A stretch of 64,000 bases of DNA from Leucobacter aridicollis (GCF_024399335.1 NZ_CP075339.1:1984001-2048000), one strand, 5' to 3'. Counted from the stretch's first letter, positions 33,126 to 41,756 are shown. Translations and numbers: made by a program. Notes: generated by a model not told the origin, from the letters alone.

Positions 33126-34577
33126 ATGAGCAACGCGACTGGCCGCACCGGCGGCAACATCCGCCACCTTCGGCACATGGGGTCGAAGGAGAAGGGGACG
33201 CCGGGAAACACGCGCGCGGATCGTCGCGATCTGCTGCGCGAGTCCATGCGCGATCTCGACCCGGCGGAGGCCGACTTCTTCGCGTCGAAGCCGGGGTCGA
33301 GCATCGTCCGCGACGACACGCATCTGAACGTCGCGATGGTCAACAACGGCGACGGCACGTTCCGTCGGCCAACGGGCATTCAGGAGGTCCTCGACTACGG
33401 CGACGCGCGCATCGGCCCCGGCCGCGACAGCGGCGTGCACAAGAGCAAGGAGGCCGCCGCCGATGAGGCGGAGGCCGACCGCGTCGGCGGCGACGGCCGC
33501 AAGTGGAACCCGAATAGCTTCGAGACCACGCTGATCGCCGCGCACCTGCCGAAGTCGATGTGCGTCGAGATCCCGAACTTCTACCCGATCATCGACGATA
33601 AGACGGGCGAGCCTGTTCTCGACGCCAACGACGAGCCGATGATGCGCTCGCGCTGGGTCGCCCGCGACCGTGACGAGGCGCTGCGCTACTTCGACGAGGT
33701 GGTGCGCTACTACGCCGAGGATGTCCTCAACGGGGGCGTCGATGCGATCCACGGGTACGACATCAACTTCGACGAGTCGACCCCGCACATCCAGATCATG
33801 GCGGACACGCTCGCGCCCGATCCGAAGCACGACGGCAAGCTCCGCTGCGAGTCCTCGCAGATGTGGGGATCGCACCGCGACGTCACCGAGCTGCGCGCCG
33901 ACAAGGACGGCGTCGTGCGCGAGATGATGGAGCTGCCGCAGAACAAGATGAGCCGCTACCAGAAGGGTCTTCGCGACCGCATGGTGTCGCTCGGCTACCC
34001 CGTCGAGGCTGACTACGACCATGAGCGGCACCTCTCCGGCTCGGGCAAGGCCGAGTACGCCGCGACGATGGACGCGCGTCGGGTCGCCGACGAGATGGTC
34101 GACTACGTCGAGGAGCGGGGCGAGCAGCTCGACGCCCGAGAGGTAGATCTCGACGCCCAGGCCGCCGAGATCACCGCCGACCGCGCGCAGCTCGACCGCG
34201 ACCTCGCAGACCTGCCGGGGCTGCGTCGTCGTGCCCGCGAGGAGGAGGTTGCCCGTGTGCGTGAGGAGACCGCCGAGGATCGCGCAGCAGCCGCTCGGGC
34301 GCGCCAGGAGGCCGAGCAGGCTGCCGAGGCCACCAAGGCCGCTCAGAGGGCCGCAGAGGGACGCATGGAGCAGGTCGACGACCTCGCCCGCGCGCTCGAC
34401 AATGTGATCCCGAGGAGCGACACCAGGCTGCGGCCGATCCTCGACAAGGAGCTTGCTCGCCGGAAGACGCTGAAGGCGACGGTCGGAGCGGATCGCGAGC
34501 GCATCGCCGAAGAGCAGCGCGCCCCGCAGCCGCCCCGCCAGCAGACTCCCGCAGAGAGGTACGGGCTCGGATCGTGA
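33126..34577 (+). CDS. Pre/MobV-like plasmid mobilization relaxase
   Basis: This 483-residue protein probably nicks oriT and pilots the strand for conjugative mobilization. The N-terminal about 270 residues carry GGNIRHLRHMGSKEKG, the basic/aromatic segment WNPNSFETTLIAAHLPK and the metal motif region HGYDINFDESTPHIQIMADT (about residue 210). In MobV enzymes the motif normally ends His-x-His; here the second His is Gln, which may weaken activity or mark a subgroup. The C-terminal half is a long charged coiled coil (EQLDAREVDLDAQAAEITAD, RARQEAEQAAEATKAAQRA). The start at 33126 is chosen because GGAG lies 6 bases before it. An earlier ATG at 33114 is possible. Confidence 0.8.
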   Translation: MSNATGRTGGNIRHLRHMGSKEKGTPGNTRADRRDLLRESMRDLDPAEADFFASKPGSSIVRDDTHLNVAMVNNGDGTFRRPTGIQEVLDYGDARIGPGRDSGVHKSKEAAADEAEADRVGGDGRKWNPNSFETTLIAAHLPKSMCVEIPNFYPIIDDKTGEPVLDANDEPMMRSRWVARDRDEALRYFDEVVRYYAEDVLNGGVDAIHGYDINFDESTPHIQIMADTLAPDPKHDGKLRCESSQMWGSHRDVTELRADKDGVVREMMELPQNKMSRYQKGLRDRMVSLGYPVEADYDHERHLSGSGKAEYAATMDARRVADEMVDYVEERGEQLDAREVDLDAQAAEITADRAQLDRDLADLPGLRRRAREEEVARVREETAEDRAAAARARQEAEQAAEATKAAQRAAEGRMEQVDDLARALDNVIPRSDTRLRPILDKELARRKTLKATVGADRERIAEEQRAPQPPRQQTPAERYGLGS

Positions 34578-34626
34578 CCAGGCAGCCAGGGGCAACGGCA
34601 CGCAGCACACACCCCGCGTCCACGAA

Positions 34627-34674
34627 CGCGAGCACCTCACGGACGGACAACCCCTCGTCCTTCAGGTGCTCGCG
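34627..34674. terminator. Large hairpin at the relaxase/mutM convergent junction
   Basis: CGCGAGCACCT (34627-34637) and AGGTGCTCGCG (34664-34674) form a perfect 11-bp stem, with a second GGACG/CGTCC stem inside. It overlaps the last codons and stop of the restored mutM (stop at 34662-34664) and follows the relaxase stop by 49 bp. It would act in both directions, shielding the element and the host operon from each other. Confidence 0.7.
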
Positions 34675-35645
34675 TGAGATGGTTTCCGCTGGCACCGGGG
34701 GCAGAAGTGGCTTGACCGGTTGCCGAAGGCTATCCGTTTGATCGGGGTACCGCAGCGGTCGCACGGCTCCCCGGTTCGACCATATGAATGTAGATATCTG
34801 CTGAAGTAGCCAGCCTGCCCGTTCACGTTGACGTACTGCTCGTCGAAGCTGGTTCCGCCTTCTGAGAGCGCCTGCTCGAAGACTTCGCGGAGATGATGCA
34901 AAAGCGCAACGGCTCCACGCACCGACACCGCAGATCCGGGGGTGTCTGGGTGGATGCGCGCGCGCCAGAGCGTCTCGTCGGCGTAGATGTTTCCGACCCC
35001 GCTCACCATTCGCTGGTCGAGCAGGAGCTTCTTCGCGCCGACGCCACGCGACCTGAACTTCTCGACAAAGGCGGTGTCGTCGAAGTGGGGATCGAGCGGG
35101 TCGCGCGCAATGTGTGCTGCCTGCGCCGGAATAGAACCGATTGGCGCCGCTGGAGTCAGCGCGTCAAGTGCGAGGGAGCCAAAGAGCCGCTGGTCGGCGA
35201 AGTCGACCCTCAGTTCGCCGTGCTCGGGGTGTTCGATCCAGGTCCGGATCCGCACGTGCCGATCGTCCACCGCATCTGTCGCCCGCAGCAGCATCTGCCC
35301 GCTCATCCCGAGGTGGGCCAGAAGCGCAGTCTCGGGCTCCTCTGCCAGCTTCCCCGAGACGCTCGGCGCGGTCTCGACCGCGAGCGGGATCCACAGGAAC
35401 TTCCCCCGCCGTTGAGGCGCCTGGAGCGTGCGCCCGGTGAGGCGGCGCTCGAAGTCAGCGGCGCGGCTACGCGCCGCCCCCTCAGGGAGGGTGCGGCCGT
35501 GCCCGCCAAGGCCGGGGTCCTCCCCCGCTGGCGTGTGGCGCTTGAGGGCGCGCGGATCCATCACCTCGACCGCGACAACTCGCGCACCGGTGACCGCAGG
35601 CGCGAGCCCGGCGCGCACAACTTCAACTTCGGGAAGCTCGGGCAT
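34662..35645 (-). CDS. mutM: Formamidopyrimidine-DNA glycosylase, chimeric gene with element-encoded 3' end
   Basis: MutM/Fpg removes 8-oxoguanine and formamidopyrimidines from DNA and nicks the abasic strand. The N-terminus MPELPEVEVVRAGLAPAV has the catalytic Pro2 and Glu3. MVSGVGNIYADETLWRARIHP is the helix-two-turn-helix DNA-binding region. The zinc finger CDRCGTPIKRIAFGNRSSHF plus CPRCQRK is complete, followed by an extra SHAST tail. The last about 48 codons (from the AGYF codons at about 34804) come from the inserted element. The original host version sits at 28348-28485. The gene starts 3 nt after rnc. All catalytic and zinc residues are kept, so activity is expected. Confidence 0.95.
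   Translation of the reverse strand: MPELPEVEVVRAGLAPAVTGARVVAVEVMDPRALKRHTPAGEDPGLGGHGRTLPEGAARSRAADFERRLTGRTLQAPQRRGKFLWIPLAVETAPSVSGKLAEEPETALLAHLGMSGQMLLRATDAVDDRHVRIRTWIEHPEHGELRVDFADQRLFGSLALDALTPAAPIGSIPAQAAHIARDPLDPHFDDTAFVEKFRSRGVGAKKLLLDQRMVSGVGNIYADETLWRARIHPDTPGSAVSVRGAVALLHHLREVFEQALSEGGTSFDEQYVNVNGQAGYFSRYLHSYGRTGEPCDRCGTPIKRIAFGNRSSHFCPRCQRKPSHAST
34804..34819. repeat. Right attachment site (attR)
   Basis: AAGTAGCCAGCCTGCC encodes Gln-Ala-Gly-Tyr-Phe of MutM on the minus strand. It is the partner of AAGTAACCCGCCTACC at 28475-28490. To its right mutM is host sequence; to its left it is element sequence. Confidence 0.75.
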
Positions 35646-35648
35646 TGC

Positions 35649-36443
35649 CTACCGGCCAGCGGCCTGCGCGCCGCCCTTGCTCCCGCGCCTCGCTTTGCGC
35701 CCCGCGCGTGCGGCGCGCAGCTGAGCAGCCGCGTCGCGGGCCGCCGCCAGTTCGGCAACCTTCTTACTCGTGCCCTCGCCCGTGCCGACGACATCGCCAA
35801 GTCGCACTGTCGAACTGAACACCCGAGCGTGGTCAGGGCCGGCGCCGATAGTGTCATACGTGGGGCCGGGGAGCCCGCGCGTCGACGCCTCCTTTTGGAG
35901 GGTAGTCTTCGGGTCGAGCACTTCCGTAAAGCGATCAGGGTCGTCGAGCAGCGGCTCGATGAGTCGCAGCACAAAACGTGCGGCTGTGTCAGCATCAGTC
36001 GAGAGGAACACCGCGCCGATCACGGCTTCGACGGTGTCGGCGAGGATCGAATCTTTGTCGCGACCGCCTGTTTGCTCCTCGCCCTTACCCAGGCGCAGCT
36101 CGTCGCCGAGGCGGAGCCCGCGAGCGACTTCCGCGAGTGCGAGCGTCGACACGAGCGCAGCACGGCGCTTCGCGAGCTCGCCTTCGGTGAGGTCTGGATG
36201 CTCACGGTAGAGCTTCACCGTGACAGCCTGGCCCAGAATTGAGTCGCCAAGAAACTCGAGTCGTTCGTTGTGCGGGGCCGCATCGTGCTCGTAGGCCCAC
36301 GAGCGGTGGGTCAGTGCGAGTTCGAGAAGCTCCGGCTCAACCGCGACGTCGAACGCGTGAAGAAAGCCGCCTGGCACTCCCTGAGGGGTGCCCGACGGCT
36401 CTCCGTGTTCGTGTCGCGGGAGTGAGTGATCATTCCCCGTCAC
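35649..36443 (-). CDS. rnc: Ribonuclease III
   Basis: This 264-residue double-strand RNA endonuclease processes rRNA precursors. The RNase III signature reads HNERLEFLGDSILGQAVTVK, with catalytic Glu/Asp. The second acidic site is DSILADTVEAVIGAVFLSTD. The C-terminal dsRNA-binding domain starts at DPKTTLQKEASTRGLPGPTY and continues through VGTGEGTSKKVAELAAARDA. A basic, Lys/Arg/Gly-rich tail (GRKARRGSKGGAQAAGR) extends beyond the domain. It is part of the coaD-DUF177-rpmF-rnc-mutM cluster. Confidence 0.96.
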   Translation of the reverse strand: MTGNDHSLPRHEHGEPSGTPQGVPGGFLHAFDVAVEPELLELALTHRSWAYEHDAAPHNERLEFLGDSILGQAVTVKLYREHPDLTEGELAKRRAALVSTLALAEVARGLRLGDELRLGKGEEQTGGRDKDSILADTVEAVIGAVFLSTDADTAARFVLRLIEPLLDDPDRFTEVLDPKTTLQKEASTRGLPGPTYDTIGAGPDHARVFSSTVRLGDVVGTGEGTSKKVAELAAARDAAAQLRAARAGRKARRGSKGGAQAAGR

Positions 36444-36452
36444 GGGTAAGTC

Positions 36453-36656
36453 TTACGCGTCAGCTACGCGGCGACCCTTGTACTCGAGGAACAGAGCGTT
36501 GCCCTGCGAGTCCTCGACCACGCGGGCGCGGTGCGGGAGGCTGTACACGGTCTTGCCGTTCTCGACAGTCTTGACGAGTGCGGGTACCGAAGCCTTCCAC
36601 GCCGAACGGCGGTGACGGGTGTTCGAACGCGACATCTTGCGCTTGGGAACAGCCAT
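36453..36656 (-). CDS. rpmF: 50S ribosomal protein L32, cysteine-free (zinc-independent) form
   Basis: This 67-residue L32 begins [20 protein letters not shown], the standard start. In many bacteria two Cys pairs bind zinc in the C-terminal half. Here that region ([20 protein letters not shown]) has no cysteine at all, so zinc is not needed. The start at 36654-36656 follows AAAGAGAG. It lies 13 nt after DUF177, the usual neighbour in bacteria. Confidence 0.95.
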   Translation of the reverse strand: MAVPKRKMSRSNTRHRRSAWKASVPALVKTVENGKTVYSLPHRARVVEDSQGNALFLEYKGRRVADA

Positions 36657-36669
36657 GATGCTCTCTTTC

Positions 36670-37215
36670 CTAGTTACTCTCAGATTCGGGCACACCCGAA
36701 CCTAATGATTCTACAGCCTTGAAGTCAGCCAGTGCCGCCCAACGCGGATCAATATCCACATTAGTCGCCATCACAGCCTCGGTATCGCGTGGCTCGCCGG
36801 ACTCGGGATCGAGTCCCGGGCAGTCCGGGCGACACACAGGCTGGAACGGCAGTGCAAGCACTACCGCGTCTCGGAGCGGGGGTTCAAGATCCACGTGATC
36901 ACCGTGAACCCCATACTCGTCGGCCTCCGTAGGAGTATACGCGAAAAGTTCCTGAAATTCGACTTCAAACGGCGCGGTGAAGTCGCGAAGGCAGCGACCG
37001 CACTCGGCGTGCATCGTCGAACGCGCCGTCGCCGACACCAGGATCCCTTCGTGCACCGACTCGAGACGCACGTCAAGCGAGAGCTTCTCGCCCTCAGGGA
37101 TCCACGCGAGCGCCTCCCCAAAACGGTCGGGCACGACGATCTCAATCTCGCGCTCGCGCATCTCCCCTGGACGGTTGACGATGTCGCGGACGCTCTCCTC
37201 GTACAGCCGGGCCAT
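36670..37215 (-). CDS. DUF177 (YceD-like) protein
   Basis: This 181-residue protein has the family pattern: N-terminal [20 protein letters not shown], then [20 protein letters not shown] with the conserved Cys-x-x-Cys, followed by FQELFAYTP, and a second Cys pair in [23 protein letters not shown]177 genes almost always precede rpmF and are linked to 23S rRNA or ribosome maturation. The start overlaps the coaD stop by one base (TAATG). Confidence 0.92.
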   Translation of the reverse strand: MARLYEESVRDIVNRPGEMREREIEIVVPDRFGEALAWIPEGEKLSLDVRLESVHEGILVSATARSTMHAECGRCLRDFTAPFEVEFQELFAYTPTEADEYGVHGDHVDLEPPLRDAVVLALPFQPVCRPDCPGLDPESGEPRDTEAVMATNVDIDPRWAALADFKAVESLGSGVPESESN

Positions 37216-37709
37216 TATGCTGGCCTCGTCGTCGCGAGAAAGCGCGCCACTGCCGCAGGCACGTACGGGCTGACGTCTCCCCCGAGGGAGGACACTTGGC
37301 GCACGAGCGTGCTCGACACGTGGGCGTGCGAGGGCTCAGGGAGCATGAATACGGTCTCGACATTCGCGAGGCTCCGATTCATCAACACCATCGGCGTTTC
37401 GTACGCAACGTCGAGCTGCGAACGGATGCCCTTCACAAGCACCGAGGCACCGACCTCCGTGCAGTAATCGACGAGCAGCCCGACCGACCACGATGCAACA
37501 ATGACGTTGTCAGGCGTCTCTGGATCCTCGTCAAGCGACTGCTGGATCAGAGACATCCGCTCAGAGATCGGCAGCATCGCCGACTTTCCTGGATTGTGAA
37601 CGACAAGTACGTGGACCTCGTCGAACACGGCAGCTGCGCGCCGGATCACGTCGAGGTGCCCGAGGGTGATCGGATCAAATGACCCGGGAACCACTGCGAT
37701 TTTGCTCAT
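37215..37709 (-). CDS. coaD: Pantetheine-phosphate adenylyltransferase
   Basis: This 164-residue enzyme transfers an adenylyl group from ATP to 4'-phosphopantetheine, giving dephospho-CoA. The nucleotidyl-transferase signature [20 protein letters not shown] contains [23 protein letters not shown] and the C-terminal [20 protein letters not shown] are typical of CoaD. The start MSKIAVV (37707-37709) is chosen over an upstream ATG that adds 19 non-family residues. It is translationally coupled to DUF177. Confidence 0.96.
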   Translation of the reverse strand: MSKIAVVPGSFDPITLGHLDVIRRAAAVFDEVHVLVVHNPGKSAMLPISERMSLIQQSLDEDPETPDNVIVASWSVGLLVDYCTEVGASVLVKGIRSQLDVAYETPMVLMNRSLANVETVFMLPEPSHAHVSSTLVRQVSSLGGDVSPYVPAAVARFLATTRPA

Positions 37710-37743
37710 ACCTCTACAGTACGCGGTCGAGCCGCAAGATGCC

Positions 37744-38460
37744 CTAAAGCCCGTGCTGCTTTGCAAAGATTACGGCGTGAACGCGGTCACGAAGCTGAAG
37801 CTTCGACAGCACCCGCCCGACGTGCGTCTTCACCGTGGATTCAGACAGAAACAGCTCTGCTCCGATCTCCGAGTTGTTCTTGCCGTCTGAAATGAGCTTC
37901 AGAACGTCAAGCTCGCGCTCTGTCAGTTCGCTGAGTTCCGCAGCGACAGCGTCTCCCGCCCCAGGCGCGGGTGCTGCGAACAGGGCCGCTGGCGCTACGG
38001 CACCTGTGTCACGCATCCGCTCCATCATGCGTGCTGTCACTGCCGGGGCCATCGCGGCGTCACCGCTCGCGACGCGACGGATTGCATCGACGAGCTCAGT
38101 CGGGCGTGCATCCTTGAGGAGAAAACCGCTCGCACCCGCCTGAATCGCGCCGATCGCATACTCGTCAAGGTCGAAGGTCGTGAGCACGAGCACCCGTGTT
38201 GCTGGAAACTCAGCGACGATGCGCTTCGTCGCCTCGATGCCGTTCATTCCCGGCATACGTACGTCCATAAGCACGACGTCACAGCCGTTGCCCTCGCCCG
38301 ACAACCGAGCGAGCTCTGCGAGCGCTTCGCCGCCATCACCAGCCTCGGCGACGACCTCCATGTCAGACTCAGACAGCAGCACGAGCCGAAACCCCGTGCG
38401 AATCAGCTCCTGGTCGTCGACAAGCATGATCCTGATGTGATGCGGATCGATCACACTCAC
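37744..38460 (-). CDS. NarL/LuxR-family response regulator
   Basis: This 238-residue regulator has a receiver domain ([20 protein letters not shown], phosphorylated Asp in [16 protein letters not shown], switch Lys in GFLLKDARP), an Ala-rich linker, and a LuxR-type HTH ([39 protein letters not shown]). The GTG start overlaps the kinase stop by four bases. The kinase and an ABC exporter precede it in one operon. A likely target is the inverted repeat GTACC-CW-GGTAC found upstream of this operon and of the RND gene. coaD starts 35 nt downstream, so the transcript may continue. Confidence 0.93.
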   Translation of the reverse strand: MSVIDPHHIRIMLVDDQELIRTGFRLVLLSESDMEVVAEAGDGGEALAELARLSGEGNGCDVVLMDVRMPGMNGIEATKRIVAEFPATRVLVLTTFDLDEYAIGAIQAGASGFLLKDARPTELVDAIRRVASGDAAMAPAVTARMMERMRDTGAVAPAALFAAPAPGAGDAVAAELSELTERELDVLKLISDGKNNSEIGAELFLSESTVKTHVGRVLSKLQLRDRVHAVIFAKQHGL

Positions 38461-39752
38461 CCTCTCTCACTCGGGTTCGTCCCCGCGCCCGCGGGGAAAA
38501 ACGCACGTAACTGCCAGCCCTCGCCGAATGGCACCGGGCCCGAACTGATTGAGCCTCCGAACACGCGGACGCGCTCCGCGAGGCCCGCGAGGCCGCGGCC
38601 CGACCCGAGGCCAGTCGTCGGCCCAACTGTATTCGCGGGTCGTCCATGGTCACGCACAACAACCTCGAGGCCGTCCGCCGCGGCACGCAGCGTCACGTTG
38701 GCTTTGGCGCCAACGCCAGCGTAGCGGAGCACGTTCGTCAGGCCTTCCTGCACGATCCTGAATATTGCGAGGCCCTGCAGCCTGTCAGGCAGGGCCTCGA
38801 CGTTCGTGTCGAGAGTCACGAAGAGGCCTGCGTCTTCGAAGCCTTGGACGAGTCCCGGGATGTCGTCAAGGCTCGGCTGCGGCGCCATGTCTGCGGCCTC
38901 GCTCATCTGCAGCGCGCCAAGGAGCCGCCGCATCTCTGTGAGGGCTGTGCGCCCGGTCTCAGCGCTGCGCTGCATCGCATTCGCTGCCTCGGTCGGCGCC
39001 TTCTCGACTGCGCGGGCCGCGCCCTCGGAGAGTGCGATCATGACCGACACTGAGTGGGCGACGATGTCATGGATTTCTCGGGCGATTCGAGAGCGTTCCT
39101 CTGCAACAGCGAGCTGCGCAAGCTGGTCACGCTCGCGGGCGAGCTGATGCGCCCTGTCAATAATGGCCTGGAGGTATCGCCGCCTGTTGCCAAGATTGAT
39201 ACCGATGAGCAGCACGGCGAGCGCCCAGATCGCGTCGAGCACGATCACACCGATCAGCCCTCGCCCCTGCGGATTCTCACCAAAAATCGTCGTCACGGTC
39301 GGGATCGACACTGCAAGGATGTTGCCGCCGACAGCGATAGCGTATGCGATCCATCCCGTCCGCACGTCGCGGTAGACAGGTACCGCGTAGAGCAGGAACC
39401 AGCCTGCGACGGCGTTCGCAATGACGAGCGGGCCGCCCTCACCGAAGAGCGCGACAATGACGATGATGAGGCCGATGAGTGGCGCACGACGACGGAGGAT
39501 CAGCGCAATGGTGCCAGCTGCGAGCCGCAGCGACAGCACGAGCGTGTAGGCCGCGGTGGCGATAACGTTCTCGCCGGAGCGATCGTAGAACAGCGTGAAA
39601 ATGTCGAGGAGCGCAAGCGGGATCGCCCCGATGAGATAACACACAAGGATCGCCATGTCGATCGCCCGCGGGTGCGCCGCCACCCACCGCCTGATCGCGC
39701 CAGGAGGGTTCGGCAGGAACGCCTCAGAGTTGGCTCGCGCGGCCTCACTCAT
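38457..39752 (-). CDS. Membrane sensor histidine kinase (HisKA_3 type)
   Basis: This protein of about 431 residues has a soluble head, then five to six TM helices (IDMAILVCYLIGAIPLALLD to LIGVIVLDAIWALAVLLIGI) with short loops, so it probably senses the membrane or a transported compound. A HisKA_3 dimerization domain follows, phosphorylated at the His in ERSRIAREIHDIVAHSVSVM, and a HATPase with GLTNVLRYAGVGAKANVTL and GLGSGRGLAGLAERVRVFGG. The start at 39750-39752 is supported by GGGGGAG six bases before it. It is downstream of the ABC permease and coupled to the regulator. Confidence 0.92.
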   Translation of the reverse strand: MSEAARANSEAFLPNPPGAIRRWVAAHPRAIDMAILVCYLIGAIPLALLDIFTLFYDRSGENVIATAAYTLVLSLRLAAGTIALILRRRAPLIGLIIVIVALFGEGGPLVIANAVAGWFLLYAVPVYRDVRTGWIAYAIAVGGNILAVSIPTVTTIFGENPQGRGLIGVIVLDAIWALAVLLIGINLGNRRRYLQAIIDRAHQLARERDQLAQLAVAEERSRIAREIHDIVAHSVSVMIALSEGAARAVEKAPTEAANAMQRSAETGRTALTEMRRLLGALQMSEAADMAPQPSLDDIPGLVQGFEDAGLFVTLDTNVEALPDRLQGLAIFRIVQEGLTNVLRYAGVGAKANVTLRAAADGLEVVVRDHGRPANTVGPTTGLGSGRGLAGLAERVRVFGGSISSGPVPFGEGWQLRAFFPAGAGTNPSERG

Positions 39753-39822
39753 CTGCGTCTCCCCCATCACACTCTTACCCTACTGGCGCGACCGGAAAAC
39801 TCCCGGTGCTTCAGCCCCGCGA

Positions 39823-40692
39823 CTACTTCGCATCGCGAGACTTCAGCACTGCCAGGCCGAGAGCCGATGGAACGGCCGCCCAGAGCGCAATCGCGAGCAT
39901 CGCGACCCAGTACGTCGGGTCGGATCCCGTAGCAACGTCACCCATGCTGAGCGTGCTGCCGAGCGACATCGGCAGGTATTGGCTCACGGTGGGAACCCAC
40001 TCCCAGCCCGTCATCGACAGGAACTGGAAACCGATGGGCAGCACGAAGATGAGGCCAGCGACGAGCGCGATCCCGCCAGCCGTTGAACGCAGCACCGCGG
40101 CGAAGCCGAAGCCAAGGAGCGCAACGGAGGCGAGATAGACGATGGCGCCGAGCGTTCCCGTCAGCACGGTGCCTGAGAAGACCTCGCCAGCTGCCGCCGG
40201 CAGGAAGGCGATACCGATCGCGAGACCCACGAGCACAAGGACGAGGGCGGTGACTGCGGCAATCGCGGCGAGCACGATGGCTTTTCCGAAGTACATGGGC
40301 GTCCGCCGGGGCACGGCCGCGAGACTCGACAGGATCATTCCGCTCGAATACTCGCTCGAGATGACGAATACCCCGAGCACGCCGAAAATGAGCGCGAGAA
40401 ACGGCGAGGCAAACGTCGAGACAGTCAGCAGGTAGCTTTGGAGCGCGTCGACGGGCAACGCCGATACGTCGAGGCCCTCGTAGCTAAAGGAACTCTTCAT
40501 CGCCCACGCGCTGAGCAGGCTGAGCCCAGCGCTCGCGAGCAGCGTGATGAGCAGGGTTGTGCGGATCGAGCGGAGCGAGCTCAGCTTGATCCGTTCAGAT
40601 TTGAGCACGCCGCCGAAGCTGAGCTTGGGAGCACTGCCTGAGCCGGCGAAGGTCTGCCGCGTGGTAGGTGGAGTGTATGTTGAGGAAGTCAT
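39823..40692 (-). CDS. ABC-2 type exporter permease
   Basis: This 289-residue membrane protein has an N-terminal cytoplasmic segment (LSFGGVLKSERIKLSSLRSI, the LKSE-IKL pattern of ABC-2 permeases) and six TM helices, for example TTLLITLLASAGLSLLSAWA and FLALIFGVLGVFVISSEYSS. The SSEYSSGMILSSLAAVPRRT element is characteristic. It follows the ATPase gene by 46 nt and probably forms a homodimeric exporter with it. The substrate is unknown. Linkage to a sensor kinase suggests defence against a membrane-active or antimicrobial compound. Confidence 0.9.
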   Translation of the reverse strand: MTSSTYTPPTTRQTFAGSGSAPKLSFGGVLKSERIKLSSLRSIRTTLLITLLASAGLSLLSAWAMKSSFSYEGLDVSALPVDALQSYLLTVSTFASPFLALIFGVLGVFVISSEYSSGMILSSLAAVPRRTPMYFGKAIVLAAIAAVTALVLVLVGLAIGIAFLPAAAGEVFSGTVLTGTLGAIVYLASVALLGFGFAAVLRSTAGGIALVAGLIFVLPIGFQFLSMTGWEWVPTVSQYLPMSLGSTLSMGDVATGSDPTYWVAMLAIALWAAVPSALGLAVLKSRDAK

Positions 40693-40738
40693 GAGTGGGT
40701 CCAGTTCGTCGAGAGTCGGTGGGGTCGCGTTCCGGGGC

Positions 40739-41653
40739 TCAGCCGGCAGCGTACTCGAGTTCGTCGCGAGTGAGCTGGAGGTAGGCGTCCTCGAGGCTGC
40801 CGGTCACCGGCGTGAGCTCGTGCAGCACGATGCTGTTCGACGCGGCAATCGTACCGATCTCGGCCGCGGTGAGGCCCGCCGCAGAAAACCCCTCGCCCTC
40901 GCCGCGGTCCAACGGCTGTAGGTCGATGTTGGGGCGCCCAGTCATCACGAGCGACGCAAGCTCGGCAGCCTGCGGGCTGCGGACCGTGACGCGAGCCGTG
41001 CCGTTGCCGACGAAGTCAGAGATCGGAGCGTCGGCGACAACGCGGCCGCGCCCGAGCACGATCACGTGGTCGGCCGTCTGCGCCATCTCACTCATCAAGT
41101 GGCTTGAGAGCAGCACCGTGCGGCCCTCGCTCGCCAGGTGGCGCAGCAGGTTTCGCACCCAGAGCACACCGTCAGGATCAAGGCCATTCACTGGCTCATC
41201 AAGGATCAGCACTTTGGGGTCTCCCAGGAGTGCGGCCGCGATCCCGAGACGCTGGCCCATTCCGAGCGAGAAGCCGCCGACCCGCTTGTTCGCGACTGAC
41301 TCGAGCCCCGTGAGTTCGATGACTTCGTTCACTCGCTTGTCGGAGATGCTGTGCGTCGCTGCGAGAGCCCGCAGGTGACTCCGTGCGCTGCGGCCAGGGT
41401 GGACACCCTTCGCGTCGAGCAGGACGCCGATCTCGGCGAGCGGTGCGCGCAGCTCTGAGTAGCGCTCACCGTTCACAGTGACAGTACCGGCGCTTGGCTT
41501 GTCGAGACCGACCATGAGCCGCATGCTCGTCGACTTGCCTGCACCGTTCGGCCCCAGGAAGCCTGTCACCTGGCCAGGCTGGATCGTGAAGCTGACATTG
41601 TCGACAGCCTTCTTCGCACCGTAGTGCTTGGTGAGCCCGCGAGCCTCGATCAT
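40739..41653 (-). CDS. ABC transporter ATP-binding protein
   Basis: This 304-residue ATPase of the drug-exporter (DrrA/BcrA-like) group has Walker A GFLGPNGAGKSTSMRLMVGL, the Q-loop region IGVLLDAKGVHPGRSARSHL, signature GGFSLGMGQRLGIAAALLGD, and Walker B KVLILDEPVNGLDPDGVLW with H-loop LLSSHLMSEM. AGGAG stands before the ATG. It is the first gene of the ATPase-permease-kinase-regulator operon and has a palindromic element about 92 nt upstream. Confidence 0.94.
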   Translation of the reverse strand: MIEARGLTKHYGAKKAVDNVSFTIQPGQVTGFLGPNGAGKSTSMRLMVGLDKPSAGTVTVNGERYSELRAPLAEIGVLLDAKGVHPGRSARSHLRALAATHSISDKRVNEVIELTGLESVANKRVGGFSLGMGQRLGIAAALLGDPKVLILDEPVNGLDPDGVLWVRNLLRHLASEGRTVLLSSHLMSEMAQTADHVIVLGRGRVVADAPISDFVGNGTARVTVRSPQAAELASLVMTGRPNIDLQPLDRGEGEGFSAAGLTAAEIGTIAASNSIVLHELTPVTGSLEDAYLQLTRDELEYAAG

Positions 41654-41744
41654 GATGTCTCCTATTCGAGAGAGGTTGAGCGTATAGCTTCAGCCTAGGA
41701 AAGGAGCCATTGGGCCGTATCCCACTTGAGTATCGGGGCCGTAG

Positions 41745-41756
41745 TACCCAGGTACC
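41745..41756. promoter_or_regulatory. Inverted repeat GTACC-CA-GGTAC upstream of the ABC/two-component operon
   Basis: This 5+2+5 palindrome has the same core as the longer GTCGTACC-CT-GGTACGAC at 6323-6340. It is about 92 nt before the ABC ATPase start. It suits autoregulation by the operon's LuxR-type response regulator. Confidence 0.55.

Larger units (their letters stand above)
28475..34819 (+). mobile_element. Integrative mobilizable element of about 6.3 kb inserted in mutM
   Basis: The element runs between two similar 16-bp sites that both encode the Ala-Gly-Tyr-Phe part of MutM. Gene order is serine recombinase, small HTH protein, rolling-circle Rep, small acidic protein, relaxase. It ends with a replacement mutM 3' end on the opposite strand. 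It has a recombinase for integration, a Rep for replication as a circle, and a Mob relaxase. It has no type IV secretion genes and no TraB-type translocase, so transfer would need a helper. No cargo beyond the 100-aa protein is visible. The exact cross-over bases cannot be fixed from one sequence. Confidence 0.88.

Noticed and set aside
33000..34640. A 546-codon open frame antisense to the relaxase gene
   Set aside because: It is low-complexity Val/Ala/Arg sequence without motifs. The relaxase strand has metal-site and coiled-coil features.
28475..34819. An AICE-type conjugative element
   Set aside because: There is no TraB/FtsK-like translocase. A relaxase is present instead, so a mobilizable element fits better.
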